Shown here in pieces: positions 13,332 through 25,200 of a stretch of DNA of 64,000 nt. Source of the DNA: Erythrocercus mccallii (lineage: Eukaryota > Chordata > Aves > Passeriformes > Dicruridae). The notes below the pieces were generated by a model. The model saw only the letters and a program-made list of their open reading frames with translations. It made no database searches and had not been told where the DNA came from. Position numbers and translations under genes: made by a program. The first letter of the stretch is position 1; every line of letters begins with the position of its first letter. The stretch covers positions 701,162 through 765,161 of the forward strand of contig VZRG01000204.1 in the NCBI GenBank assembly GCA_013397435.1. The letters run 5' to 3'.

Positions 13332-14529
13332 GTGAGTTGGAAAACACACCAGTACCTTATTTTAAGTCTGTGCTAACCAGAGCTAGGGTAAGCTCTAGCA
13401 TCTTTCAAAGGCAGCTGTATGTTGCAGGTCTTGTTTATCATGTTGCATTGGGAACTGTAAAATGCTTAGTCTTTTGAGGAAGCTGACTAAAAGCTTGTAG
13501 AGCTGTTCCCACTCTATCCACAGTGTGTATTCTTGCAATCAGCAAATCCATGTGTAAATAAGGCTTGTTTTTTGTGAGCCTTTTCATGGGCGTGTACAAC
13601 CATTCCCTTAGAATTCTGTATTCAATGTCTTCATTCTCTTACTAACAAGTTTCTAAAGAAATATTGTCTTTATACCTTTAAATTAGAACCTGCTAATGAA
13701 CTGTGTCTGATTTGTCTAACTTATTGACATTAGTGTGTGTTAAAGTGCTGCAATACATTTTGGGAATCAGGACTGTAGTCTATTGCTTACCATAGTGCTG
13801 CAAGCCCAGGGAAGTTGATGCACTTTCTAGTCGTTTGCAAAGGCAGTGATTCGTCCTGTGTCTCAGGCAAAAGCTATTTCTGAATCAGGAATCTGAGCAG
13901 TACTGCTGTTTTCATTAATTTTCTCTTTCATTTTGTGAAAATTAGACCACAGTTTCACATGTGTTCTATGGCATAAGCTAGTTCTCACGTTGGAAAAGAC
14001 TTCCTTATGCAGGCACAAGCATGTTTGATACTTGTGGTCAGCTGATCAAAGAATGACATTTTCAGGGCTAAAACTAACTTGACTAGAAAGGCTATTTTTA
14101 ACCCAGAATGCTATCCTGATATAGCTTGTTGCACAGCTGCAGAGATGTTTGTGGCAGCCGAGGATGAAGATAGGAGGTAGATATTCATGAATGTTTCTAT
14201 GTGCAAGTGATTTTTAGCTTAGGCCATCTCTGTGCATTTGTGAAACTCACTGCTTGATTTCTCAACAAAAGCAGATTGGATTCTACTTTAAGGGACTGAC
14301 TTTTTTAGGCAGAATAGGGATTCTGTTTTCAGAAAGACTTGTGCTTTCACAGGTAGTCACTAAAATGAATGGAGAAGAACTCTCACAGTCCCAGCTCCGT
14401 GTGTTCTGCATTTCCAGAAATTGCATATCTGACAATAGATGTCTCTGTGGGGTAGTGTCCTGCTGCTTAAAGAACCCACAAAAGGAGAATGTATTGTGAC
14501 ACTGCAGTAGGAGAGATGCAGAGAACTGA

Positions 14530-14659
14530 AATCACAGAATCAAAGAATAGTTTGGTCTGGGATGGAGTTTTAAGCATTTTCTTGTTCACCTCCCCTTCTG
14601 TTCATAAACAGAAACATCTTTCAGTAGATTAGGTTGCTTGAAGCTCCACCCAGCCTGGC
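14530..14659 (-). mobile_element. CR1 LINE 3'-end fragment
   Basis: The + strand begins with atcacagaatcaaagaatag, a decayed form of the ATCATAGAATCATAGAAT terminal repeat of avian CR1. It goes on to aggttgcttgaagctccaccc and agcctggc, which match the reverse complement of the CR1 3' region as I remember it. The element therefore points to the minus strand. The match stops exactly where the adjacent LTR begins. Confidence 0.75.
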
Positions 14660-15085
14660 TGTCATGGTTTAGCCCTATGCAGCCACTTGCTCACTTCCTC
14701 CCTGCCCCCTCAAGATAGGGAGGACAAGCAGAAAAAGGTAAAATGCAAGGGTTGAAATAAAAACAGTTTATTAATTGAGATAAAGTTAATAATAACAATA
14801 GCAATAGTAGTGATGAAAAGAGAGGGTGAGGAGGGGTGAGAGGAGAGAGAGGGGAAGTGGGGCAGAGAATAAAACCCGTGAAACACAAGTGATGCACAAC
14901 TCACCACCCACTGACCAGTGCCCATCCCATTCCCAAGCAGCAATCGGCCCCTTCCAGCAAACTCCCCAGTTTATACACTGGGCATGATGTTCTGTGGTGT
15001 GGAAAATCCCTTTGAGCAGTTTGGATCACCCATCCGCACCATATTACCTCCCAGCTTCTTGTAAGGGTTGGTGCTCAAGGTAAAG
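14660..15085 (-). mobile_element. Endogenous retrovirus LTR fragment, antisense to AMBRA1
   Basis: The + strand starts tgtcatggtttagccc, so the minus-strand element ends in CA, as LTRs do. Reading the minus strand gives a TATAAA box (complement of 14970-14975) and, about 200 bp further, an AATAAA poly(A) signal (complement of 14767-14772), the normal U3-R layout. Blocks such as cagtttataCACTGGGCATGA, ctcaccacccactgacc and gttgaaataaaaacagttta resemble a common bird solo-LTR family that I know by pattern but cannot name with certainty. The far (U3) end fades out near 15085. No internal retroviral coding sequence was seen, so it is a solo or truncated LTR. Confidence 0.75.
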
Positions 15086-15181
15086 TTTTGCCACATGGTG
15101 GCAATACTTCTGGAGGTTCTGCCAGACTCAGGAACAGAATAAAGATGAAGTCAGAGAAGGAAGCAACTTAAATTCTTTGCG

Positions 15182-15203
15182 ACTTCTCTACAATTAGAGA
15201 AGT
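15182..15203. repeat. 8-bp inverted repeat
   Basis: The arms acttctct (15182-15189) and agagaagt (15196-15203) are exactly complementary around a 6-nt loop. It has no known role and may be coincidental. Confidence 0.6.
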
Positions 15204-15764
15204 ACAAGTAGTTGTAGAGTGGTTGAAGAGTGTTTCAGCTGCTCATAGCTTGTTTTTTTGCCTCATCTGGCTGCTGAGGAGAAGGCTGTTAATTAAAAAA
15301 AAACAAAACAACATGTTTGTTTATAATTTATAAAATCCCATAGAAATTAAGAACCATCTGCTGCTCAATACATCAGTGTTTCAATCTTTTCCCTTTCACC
15401 TACCAGGATGCTTTTATTCTGAAAAAGCTTCCAATTAGCTGGAAATTGAGTATGGTTGCTGTTCTCATTGTGCCCTTCTTGTGGGCCACATTCCAGCTAC
15501 AAGTCCATCTGCAGCCCTTCTGACTCCCCATGCTGTGTTTCATAGTACTTGGCTTGTCCATTTTGTCTTATCACCATTTGGAAACGTTCATTTTTACTCT
15601 TCTTCTATGTACCGAGCCCAATCCTGGCATTTCTGTTAACCTTCTCTCCTTCTGCCAGGGTGTAGTAGGGATGTATGAAGATGTAGCAGCTGGGCTTATG
15701 CTAAACCAGGTATTTGCCAAGCTTGCCTAGGCACAGGACAAAAGCAAGCTGCAAGTTTGCCAAG

Positions 15765-15905
15765 GCGCACGACTTAGAGATAGTAGAGTGTGGTGCTAAG
15801 AACATCAGTGTTGTGGCTTCAATCCCCATATGGGCCATTCACTGAAGAGTTGGGCTTGATGATCCTCGTGGGTCCCTTCCAAATCAAAATGTTTGTGATT
15901 GTCAT
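15765..15905 (+). mobile_element. tRNA-Ile-derived SINE with CR1 3' tail (TguSINE1-like)
   Basis: The block from about 15771 to 15837 reads as a decayed tRNA-Ile gene: ttagagatagtagag (D-arm/A-box side), tgtggtgctaagaac (anticodon arm, compare GTGGTGCTAATAAC), ggcttcaatcccc (T-arm/B-box) and atatgggcca (acceptor end). It is followed at once by gttgggcttgatgatcctcg and tgggtcccttccaaatca, the classic CR1 3' terminus. A tRNA head fused to a CR1 tail is the architecture of the TguSINE1 family described from songbirds, which is mobilised by CR1 reverse transcriptase. The anticodon is mutated and the A-box has a deletion, so it is a fossil and not a working tRNA gene. Confidence 0.8.
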
Positions 15906-18322
15906 ATTCTCAAATGAGTAACAGTGGAGTGGTGGGTTAGATGAGTTTTTTGTGATTCCTCATGATATTGGAAATAAACTATTTTACCAGTAAAAGCGTG
16001 TGACCTCAGTAGCTCCTCTTTTTCCTCCCATTGTTTCCTATAAATCAGAGGTGGTCCTGTGAGATAATCTGTTTACACAGAGGGGCCTATTGTACCTCCT
16101 GGGACTGACTTGAGTCACAAGTAGTTTGGGAGTTCAGGCAGATGAAATGAGGCAGCTGAAGTTTGGGATTGCCTGCCAGCTCCTCTCTCCATCAAAGCAA
16201 TGACTCTGTGGCCAACCTCCATCTCTGAGCAGCTCTTCTTCCTGTAACAATTAAACAAAGAAAAGATAGCTTGGAAGTAGGATGTTTTCCACTGAAGCGG
16301 ATGCATCTGAGTAAGTGACAGCAGCGTGATTAGTGCAGTCCTGTGATCTCAGTGTCTGGGCCCCAGCACCCTTGAAAGCCTTGGGCTCAGGACGTGGCTC
16401 TGCAGCAGCAGCCTCACTGAGGCTCAGTCCAGCAAGAGCACACAAAAGTGGATTTTGGCAGTCCTGGGAAAATGGCTGTGCAGGGACTTGTGGAATTTTA
16501 GCCCTGTCTTTCTCTGTTAATTGCAAATTGGAAAAAGAGAGCTTCAGATTTCTTCTCTCCTTTTGCCAGTTTTGCTTTTAATAGCTCTGAAATAAATGTG
16601 ACCCGGTCTTATATTGAAATTGTCAGTCATATCAGCATAGGGGTGGAGAATTTATTTGACAGCAGAGACAATGCTATTTCTGCCTTTATTTAATGTTCTT
16701 CTAGTGACTGTTGCATATCCTTAAAATTCCTGCAACTAAGTATTGAAAACAGTGTAGAATATAGGCTTTTCACAGTAAAATACTTGAAGGCCTTCTCACT
16801 TGTTTATATTATTTTAATGTAGATTCTCTCATGCTACTCACTGCTCATAATTTCAGTTTCTTACCAATTTCTAGTGTTGAACTGGTCTTGTTTAGGAATC
16901 ATGAATTTGTCCTGTTCTAACACTCCTTAGGTCTTGAGGAAGGTGATTTGATCAATACTTACTGATCCACAGTGGAATGCAGGGTAACTTAGTAGAAGAA
17001 AAAAACCCACTAATACTAAACAAATTTTTAAATAGGAGCAGCTGTTAAGAGAGTGACATCTCTAAGGGTGGCTAGGAGCGGATGGTGTGTCCAACACAGT
17101 TTTCCTTTGGCAAACAGTGCTATTGCTGCTGGCATTCCAGGCCTTCCCCAGCTTCAAGTATAATTAATGTTGTAGGTGTAAGCACTCCAAGTTGGCACAA
17201 CAGCTTGATTAATTTATTCTCTGATGTTTCTTTTGATCTGTTCTGTCAGTTCTGTGGTTGCATTAACGACAAAAGAAAGCAGGAGATGAAAGGGCAGTCT
17301 TCTTGCAAGTAGTTTTCCAAAAATAACAATAATTTTCCCCCTAAAATCTTCTTTATTAGCATCATGTTCATAGATGAAGAAATCAAATAACCTCTGGCTT
17401 TGTTAAATGCACGGGTATGTTTATGTTTCTCATCTCTTGAGAACCTTGTAAATGCTGTCCTTAACATGAAACCTTGCTGAGATTTCCATCTGTCACATTT
17501 AGATTTTTTTTTGATTGCACAGTAGGCTCTCTTGGTTCCAGATGTAGGTGCTACCTGAGTCCTTGTCCTTCGTAAATTAGGGCAAAGCAGAGAACCATAA
17601 TGCCAGTGTGAGTCAGGTAATGAAAGGCTGAAATAAACAGCACTTTCCTGTTAAGCACGCTTTGCATCTGTAATGTTTTATGTTCCCAGCACACATCAAG
17701 GTGAAAAGATAGCTCTCTTTTGGTAGGAGGGTTCACATATTATGTTTTGCTAAGAGACATTCAACATATGCAACAAAATTAAAAACAAGATGATATCCAT
17801 TCATGTTGGTTGCTCACCAAGAACCTCTGTGCTATGCTGGAAAAGAAGCAGGTATAGGGGGGGAATCTTGTAGATAGAAAAAGAGTGAACATGTGCTACA
17901 TGATCGACTCCGGGTGACTGATGATCCAAACCCAACCTTGTTCTAAAAAGACATACAGTAAATCCTAGATGAGGAAGAGAATTAGAGACCTGGAAATGAA
18001 AATTATAGCCATGGAACTGTGAAGATATGTACAAAACATGGCAATATCCCCAAATCTGTAAATGGTACAGAAAAAATATAAACATTTCTTACCTTGCAAA
18101 ATAAAAATGCGGAATTTTCTCTTAGGAATGTCCAAGTTTGCATTGGATTAAAAAACTTCAAAAGCTGAGAAGAAACATGGATTCTGTAGACTGTGATTTT
18201 TCAGTAGTTACAGAGAAATCAGTATCTGTCCTCTCAAAAACTTCTTGTACCTCTTTGAAAAGCAGGAGTTCATTAGTACAGAATGGTCCTTGGGCTAAAT
18301 AGGTCCTGTTTAGGATCTGTCC

Positions 18323-18450
18323 CTGGATCTGCTGGAGCAAGTCCACAGGAGGGCCATGAAGATGATCAGAGGGCTGGAGACCCTTTACTGTGAAGACAGG
18401 CTGAGAGAGCTGGTTTTGTTTAACCTTGAGAAGAGAAGGCTTCAGGCAGG
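18323..18450 (+). mobile_element. CR1 LINE ORF2 C-terminal fragment
   Basis: One frame is open throughout and reads LDLLEQVHRRAMKMIRGLE, then EDRLRELVLFNLEKRRLQ. This is the signature segment near the end of the avian CR1 reverse-transcriptase protein (compare LEKRRL). The match stops after ttcaggcag, so the element is truncated at both ends. It lies in the same orientation as AMBRA1. Confidence 0.85.
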
Positions 18451-20256
18451 CTTTTGGTACTTAAGTACTTTGGTACTTACTTTTTGGTTCCTAATATTCT
18501 GTCTTCTAACTGGTTAAATTCTTTGCTCCTTTCATGTCTGTTGAAGAGACTGTTCTAGAATCTTGCTGTTTTTGTTGAAACCTTTTAATCTCCAAATGCA
18601 ATGCTTCTTTTACCCACTTACTCCTGGGTAGTCGTCAGTTTTCAACATTATTTGTAGAAAACTGATGGTTTTATGGCATTTTCTGTAGTTTTTGAAAATA
18701 CAGTACACAATTCCATTTCCTTCCACTCCCCGCTTTCTTTGGGAGAGTTGGTGTTTTTTGTTTGAGCATAAAATTCATTTTCATTTTCCCTAGTAATCTG
18801 CTTTACTGGACATGTTATCATTTAGGGTTTAATTGCTCTTGAACATGACTGGCCCAAACTGTGCCCAGGGGGTCCTGCATGTGTTACCAGCACAAGGCTG
18901 TGTATCAGCACTGATATTTCTGCTGGAATTGTCCTCCCTAGTGCAGTTTAGGATTGCTGTCACTTTCACTGTTACACTGGGTGATGGCTCAGTTTTTGCT
19001 GCAATAACCAAAATTGATAGTCTCATGTTTTCAAGTTCCTGGATGAAGCAGAAGTTTTTAAATATCAACACAACCTAGAATTCTTTCATTTCCCTTCTGT
19101 TATGTCTCTGTGTACTTCAGTTCACTGTGTGGTCTGGTCATGCTGTTGAAGAAATTACCAAACTTTATCAAGAGGAATCGTCCACCAGCTCCATTGTGTG
19201 CCTAGCCCATTGATAAAGCTAATAAATAGGACTGGTTTTGGAATGAGTCACTCAGCAGGAGTCCTCCCAGTCTGACTGGGATGACAATGGTGCAACCTGT
19301 TGTCATGTATCCATTAGCTGGTTCACAGCACATACTGCAGTTCTTGTGTTGATGCCCATCTTTTCTTGTGGTGACATAATGAGTATTTAAATAAAGCCTA
19401 GATTTTTTTTTTTTAAAGGGCACGTTTAAAATCTATTTTTTTAAATTAAGCAGTATAGTCTTTAATCTTTATTCTCTTGTCTTTCTGTTCAACTAGCTTC
19501 AGGCTAAGCACTCAGGAATTTTGTCATCTTTTGAACCACCTATTCTTTAAGGGCTGTGTGTTTCATGTACTAGTATTGCAGCCTTGATAGTGACTACAGT
19601 TATTTACCTTTTTCTGTTCAGCACCTTTCTGTTTATACTAGGCTGAAAATTACTGTTTTTAGCAGCTTCGAGACTGAAAATTGGTGGAATAAATTTAGGG
19701 TACAGGTGTAAGTGGTTTGGTAGAGAATGTAATTACATAGTCCACTTTTAATCCTCTTCTTCTTTTTCCTTGGAGTTTCCTAAATGCAGCAGTAGATAGA
19801 AGTTGATAGTCAGCCACAGAGGAAAGCAGTTCCCCAGAGAAATGTCTTTGAGACCAGAAGAATTCAAGATGAGATTCAGTGAATGCTTTAAATCAGCAAT
19901 GCTATAAGAAGGGTAGTCCTGTCTGCTTCCCTCCCATGACTACTTTTTGTGCTGCTGCAAGCATCTATGCAGCCGTGGAGTGTACTGGGTTGGGAAACTG
20001 TTATGGCTAAAAAGCAACCCAGACGGCACTCAGTAATTTCTCATTGCAGTTCCTGATGCAGGTTTTTTCTGCACAGGTGTTGGAAACAAAGGGTAGGATT
20101 TGTCGAAGTATTGAGTTATAGCCTTAATTTGGTTTACAAGTTTGGACTTTCAGGAATATGCACAAAGCATTTTTGGTACTGTTACTTGTTAAACTAATAA
20201 GGAATCTAGACTAAGAAGTGCCTTCATAAACTTGCTTGCAATTGTAGCTGAACCAG

Positions 20257-20301
20257 CTGGGCTAGGCTAGGTGTAGCTATGCCTAACTGGGCTAGGCATA
20301 G
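20257..20301. repeat. Partial 30-bp tandem repeat with 9-bp hairpin
   Basis: The 11-mer ctgggctaggc occurs at 20257-20267 and again at 20287-20297. In the same stretch ctatgccta (20277-20285) and taggcatag (20293-20301) form a perfect inverted repeat with a 7-nt loop. No element family was recognised. Confidence 0.7.
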
Positions 20302-21411
20302 TCTAATGGTTTAGAAGATCATTTCTGGACTGTAGAAATTGACGGTGATTGTTGATTTCTACAGGTGCTGTAGCTTCAAATATGTGAGGTGGGGTGTTCT
20401 GTCTTCTAGTGTGCAAACTTTCTATATTGCAAATGGGGGCTTTATTTCTAGGGTTTTTTTATCTCTCTCTATACACTTGAGTTTGAAAATACTAGAACCT
20501 GAAATTTCCCTACCCCAAAAATAGTGTATGCAGGTTCAGGTTCAAACCTCCTGAAAAACTGAAGCTCATTTAGGTTAGGCTGGTACAATGAACATCACTC
20601 CAGCCGTGTCTTAACAAGGCACCACTGAACTGTTGCTGTAGATGGTGCAATGAGGAATCTCATTGTACTAGAGCTTGTAGTCTTCATATGCAAGGTACGA
20701 AGGGGAAAACACTTGGATGAGGTCACCCAGCAACTTACTAGCAGGGATTAAAATAAAACTATTGTTTTGTGGATTGCTGCTCGCTAGTCTGCTGAACAGT
20801 TACTTCACTGATCTGCATGAGTGTCTCAAATGGTGGAGCAAGTAAATGGAGGACTGGCTGAAGAAATCTCTGCCCTTTCTCACTGACTTTATCCAAGATG
20901 AGTGTAGAAATCAGCTGTCAGAAATGAATGTGTGTATCTGCAGGGAGGAGTTTTTCACTCATCTCCTGTTTATTGGAGATGAGGAGAGTGGGAATGAGGC
21001 GCTCCATGAGAGAAGGGGAAATGAATTAAGGTGTACTGTTTCTAATGAGAATGCTGCTGGAGTTTGTCAGTGTCATGATTGGAGACTTGTTTAAACTGTG
21101 CTGTCCTTTGCAAAGGATGCTGTTATGCTTAACAAAGGGAGGGGTTGATAAAGTGCAATTGCTACTATTTCTTGGCCAAAGGCTTCAGGAGGTGAGTAAA
21201 TTTAATTTCCTGGGCTCGTTGCAGTGCTTATCTCCGTTTTGGAGAAAGTTATACATTAATCAGGGTATTAACATTTCATAAACTTTAGGAGGAAGCTAAA
21301 TGTCTTGAGTGCCTTTTGTGAGTACTATCCATTGTCCAACATTAAGTTTAAATCTTACTTTATTCTGTTCAACCTTAGAACTTTAATGACTATTCACTTC
21401 TTTCTTTGCAG

Positions 21412-21600
21412 CCTCTGTGAATGTGCTTGTCCAAAACTGCAAGATTTACAATGATGCTAGCTGTGATATCTCTGCCGATGGGCAGCTGCTGGCAGCCTTC
21501 ATTCCCAGCAGTCAGAGAGGCTTCCCTGATGAAGGAATACTGGCTGTATATTCTCTGGCACCCCACAACTTGGGCGAGATGCTTTACACAAAGCGATTTG
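21412..21600 (+). CDS. AMBRA1: AMBRA1 coding exon b (WD40 blades)
   Basis: This 189-bp exon lies between the acceptor tttctttgcag and the donor G|GTAAGC at 21601. Entry and exit are both phase 1, so it is symmetric. With exon a it reads [48 protein letters not shown] and then [10 protein letters not shown]. The [12 protein letters not shown] and GILAVYSL strands are typical WD40 blade strands, and the whole exon is almost unchanged from mammalian AMBRA1. It supplies residues 37-100 of the partial protein. The encoded segment belongs to the C-terminal half of the split propeller that docks on DDB1. The reading frame would stay open for 12 codons into the intron, but GTAAGC is a sound donor and the next exon continues the known protein. 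Confidence 0.96.
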
Positions 21601-22047
21601 GTAAGCATACAGCAAGAAGTTGGAATGGGTGGGGGTGAGAGAACCTTGGAACTTCAGCCTTCAGTAAGAAATGCAATAGCCTGAACATCAGGAATTGTAG
21701 CAACAGGAAACATTTGATTGGCCATCTAGCCAGCCACAGACACAGTACTGCTGGGGAGAGGCTTGTATGGTCTGGACAAGTAAGGTGCTGGTAAGAGGGA
21801 GCTGCTAAAGAACAGTTGTTATTCCTTAAAGGACTTCATTGTCTTAGAGACAGAACACCTGCAGCAAGGAAATGTCTTATAAAATTTGTAACTTGTGCAG
21901 GTTTCCTTATTCTTTACCCCTTATAAGAATGAGTTTAGTATGGCATACATTATGGGAATGCTGGAAGGGGATGAAAAAGCTTTGAGGATGAAACATATGG
22001 GGCAGGATGTCAACCCATGAGAGAAATAACCCCTCTTCTCTTCATAG
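21601..22047 (+). other. AMBRA1: AMBRA1 intron between exons b and c (447 bp)
   Basis: This is the only short intron in the window, GTAAGC to cttctcttcatag. No repeat or RNA gene was seen in it. The short length suggests exons b and c are recognised together. Confidence 0.93.
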
Positions 22048-22202
22048 GACCTAATGCCATTTCTGTGAGCCTGTCTCCAATGGGCAGATACGTTATGGTG
22101 GGACTGGCTTCCCGACGTATCCTGTTGCACCCCACTACAGAACACATGGTTGCTCAAGTTTTCAGGCTGCAACAGCCCCATGGTGGAGAAACCTCTATGA
22201 GG
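22048..22202 (+). CDS. AMBRA1: AMBRA1 coding exon c (WD40 blades)
   Basis: This 155-bp exon lies between the acceptor cttctcttcatag and the donor GAGG|GTGAGT at 22203. It enters in phase 1 and ends on a complete codon (phase 0). It encodes PNAISVSLSPMGRYVMVGL, ASRRILLHPTTEHMVAQVF and RLQQPHGGETSMR. ISVSLSPMGRYVMVG is a clear WD40 blade (strand, beta turn with Gly, strand). It is residues 100-151 of the partial protein. One visible difference from human, as I recall it, is proline for alanine after LQQ. Skipping this exon alone would break the frame. Confidence 0.96.
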
Positions 22203-25200
22203 GTGAGTATTTGTGTATTCTATTTCTGTGTGTTTGGCTCCAGTCTAGTAGTTAGTTGCTGGATTATGATAACAAAGAGGCAGCGTGCTCCAGACCCACT
22301 GAATAATAAACATGTGAAGCAATTTATTGCAGAGGTATGCAAATGTGGCAGGAGAATGTAAATACAACAGAACTGTGAAACATTTCTCTTGTTTCAAATA
22401 TGATGACAGACAAATACATTCCATGTTGTGGAATACATTCCAAGGGCTAGACATCATTCAGAGTACCTAGTAGGTGTTTTGTATTTTTCCGGGTGATACG
22501 CATCTTGCTTGTACTACAGTTGGCTTTGCTGAGGCAACATATCAGCTGAGGCTTCAGGATCATTTTCTATCATTCCTAAAAGCAACTAACCTCTAGGACA
22601 CCAGCCACCAGCAGTTTCAGGAATGGTAGGAGCCAAGCTTCATATTGTACCTGCAGACTGAAGTTGACCATGCTTTTCCCAAACAGGCTTGGCTGGCTAT
22701 TTATTAGTTACTTCTTAATGTATATATAAGCATATTTTGTCAATGGAATTATCTTATGTTCTTCTGCTTTGTGGGACAGCTGAACTGTGATCCACTCTGA
22801 CTCATTTAGTACCTGAGGAAAAACCTTTATCTGTTCACTAACTGGCAGAGTTAAGAACATGCTTGTCTTGCTTTCTTAATGAGTGAAGCACAACAGCTGT
22901 TCAGTGATAGTTCTAGGTAGTAAAAGCCATGTCCGGTTCATAATGCACAAAGAGAGTTAAGGAGTCAGAACTAAATAATTTCTAAAGCTGGAATTTGGGT
23001 TGGATTCAAGTTCTAGACCATGTATTCAGGTAACTTGTTTTAGGAAATGAAAAATGAATCTTCAAACATCTCACTTTGAGGGATAACTTTACTGCAGTGG
23101 AACTCATTCCATGAGAAATCTTTCTTCCTGTCTTTTTTTTCCTAATTTTTTTTTTTGCTTGTTTAAGACCTCTCTAATTATTATTACTTTTGGCCATACA
23201 CTGTTTTCCCAATGTACAAGGGTTGCAGAGAGGCATTTATCTAGTAACCTGTCTTTGGGGAGGCACTTGTAACTGGGAGAAATTATTTGATTCACCTCTG
23301 GATTCTGTAGTTGCTCTTCAGCCAGTTCAAGATTCAGAGAAAGTCACTTTATCAGCTGATCTAAGACTCTTGTTGATTGTCATCATCTGTTCCATATTAT
23401 AAGGCAAGGGAAGATAAATAATGATGTTCTTCGGTGCATCAGTCAGCACTTTTTCAGACTGGGATCTTAGCTACCATTCTGGTACAAGCCTCTCAAGAGA
23501 CAGAAATTAAAATGTATTTATGAAAAAAAGTACTATTTGCTTTACAGGTACAGTTGGTGGAAGCTGTTTGGATATAAGATCACAAAGTACATGGATTCAG
23601 CATCCTGTTAGATCCTTTTAAAAATCTAGTTTTCCCTGGTACTGGGTTTTTTTCCAGCTATTTTAAGATCCTAGTGAAATGCATATTTTTTTGCCAGAAA
23701 CTGGAGTAGCCCTTCCCACAGTCTTATTACCATATCATAAGTTAAAGACAGAGAAGTCCTATTAGCAAAAATCACGTCTTCCTCTCATCTGTCCTTTACA
23801 TTTGCTCTAAACTCCAGTTGCTATGGCTTCTAGCCCTTACTTTTGGAGACGTTTTTCTGAAGCCAGCTAGTTCAGCAAGCTCACTGTCTAAATGTTTCAT
23901 TTATATTTCTTCATCTCCATGTCTTCAAATGCTTGTACCCCTGCTCTTAGTCACCATTTAGTGAAGTAATGCTTTGTATTCTTTAATCTTCTCTTGTAAT
24001 TTAATCTTCCAGCCTTCATTTTCTTTCTCTTGAATGCTCTCCAAAAAACCCTTCATTTTTTTCTTGTTTTTCTCCCCCTTGTTCTGAGATGTGTTTAAAT
24101 GTACCTAATGTGATAAGCACAGTTTTACCAGAAGCCCACAGAGGGTAGGTTTTTTTCTATTTCTTTTGGACAGCCTTTACTTATGCAGTCGGAAATCATC
24201 AAGGGAGGGTTCAGGTTTCAGGGGGGGTTGCTGTTTTGGTGCATTGAAAATTTTTTACAATTTTTCCCACTCTTTTCAGACTTGCTCCACATCACTGCAC
24301 TTCTGTCTTTCTCATCTGCTGTAGTTCTGAATTTTTTTTTTCTCCAGATGGATTGCATGTATTCTAAAGGTTGCTTTTTTCATCTTTCTTGCACATGTAT
24401 TTATAGCTTCCAAAAACCTTTCCTCCACATTTTAAAATCCATCCAGTCTAGCAGGATTTGCTAACTATATTGCTGTTTTCCCCTTATCCAAATCATGTTT
24501 AAAGATGTTAAAAATGTCTTATTTCTGACTGCTTTGGACTTGGAGCTTTATGCATGTGTGACAGTGTCACAGCTAGATCAGTTTGAATTACTTTGGTTGA
24601 AGAACCTTCCTGTTGAGTGATGTTGAATATTGTTTCAACATTTTGGTGTGCTGCTGGTTGTCTTTGTGTAGCCCACAGGACCAAGCTTAGCATACAGCTG
24701 TTAATTTCATTAATTAATTAATTATTTTCTACTCCTCCATCTGGTTGTAAAAATTAGTGCAACCACCACAGGTATTTCTTCTGCCTTGAGTTTTGCAGTA
24801 AGACTGCTTCATAAGTTTGTAATACTTTTCAAGACATACAAAATGAAAATAGAGTTTTTAAGTAAGAAACTTTATCATACTCTTAGCACACTGTCCTTAT
24901 AGTGGCTGACATATTCATATTCAGTTGAGTAAAAATCTGTTTATATCTTGGCCAGAATGCAGTACAAAAAGGTTTAGGTGAAACTGCATTCTTTAATATC
25001 TAATTTAATATGTACCTTAGAGAGAATCAGAAAGCATTTTTGTTGCCTCTCTGCCAACAGCTTGTAATACAAAGCACTTGTTACTCAAACTCTTAATTAA
25101 AAATGAGTCAGAGCCATGTTTGAAGCAATATTTTGTGGATATTTTAATTATACCCTACTCCAAAACTCCCAAAAGAAATACTACATTACATTCTTTGAGA

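Larger units (their letters stand above)
13332..21411 (+). other. AMBRA1: AMBRA1 intron between exons a and b (8,080 bp)
   Basis: This is a GT-AG intron from GTGAGT at 13332 to the acceptor tttctttgcag ending at 21411. It contains a CR1 3'-end fragment abutting an antisense LTR (14530-15085), a tRNA-Ile/CR1 SINE (15765-15905) and a CR1 ORF2 fragment (18323-18450). A small repeat with a hairpin lies at 20257-20301. No further exon is expected here, because the flanking exons join without a gap compared with mammalian AMBRA1. Confidence 0.9.

Noticed and set aside
13332..13477. Read-through of exon a into the intron as an alternative end
   Set aside because: The frame stays open for about 48 codons, but the donor GTGAGT is near consensus and the next exon continues the known protein exactly.
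15771..15837. tRNA-Ile gene
   Set aside because: The A-box side carries a deletion, the anticodon is mutated and a CR1 tail follows directly, so it is the head of a SINE and not a working tRNA gene.
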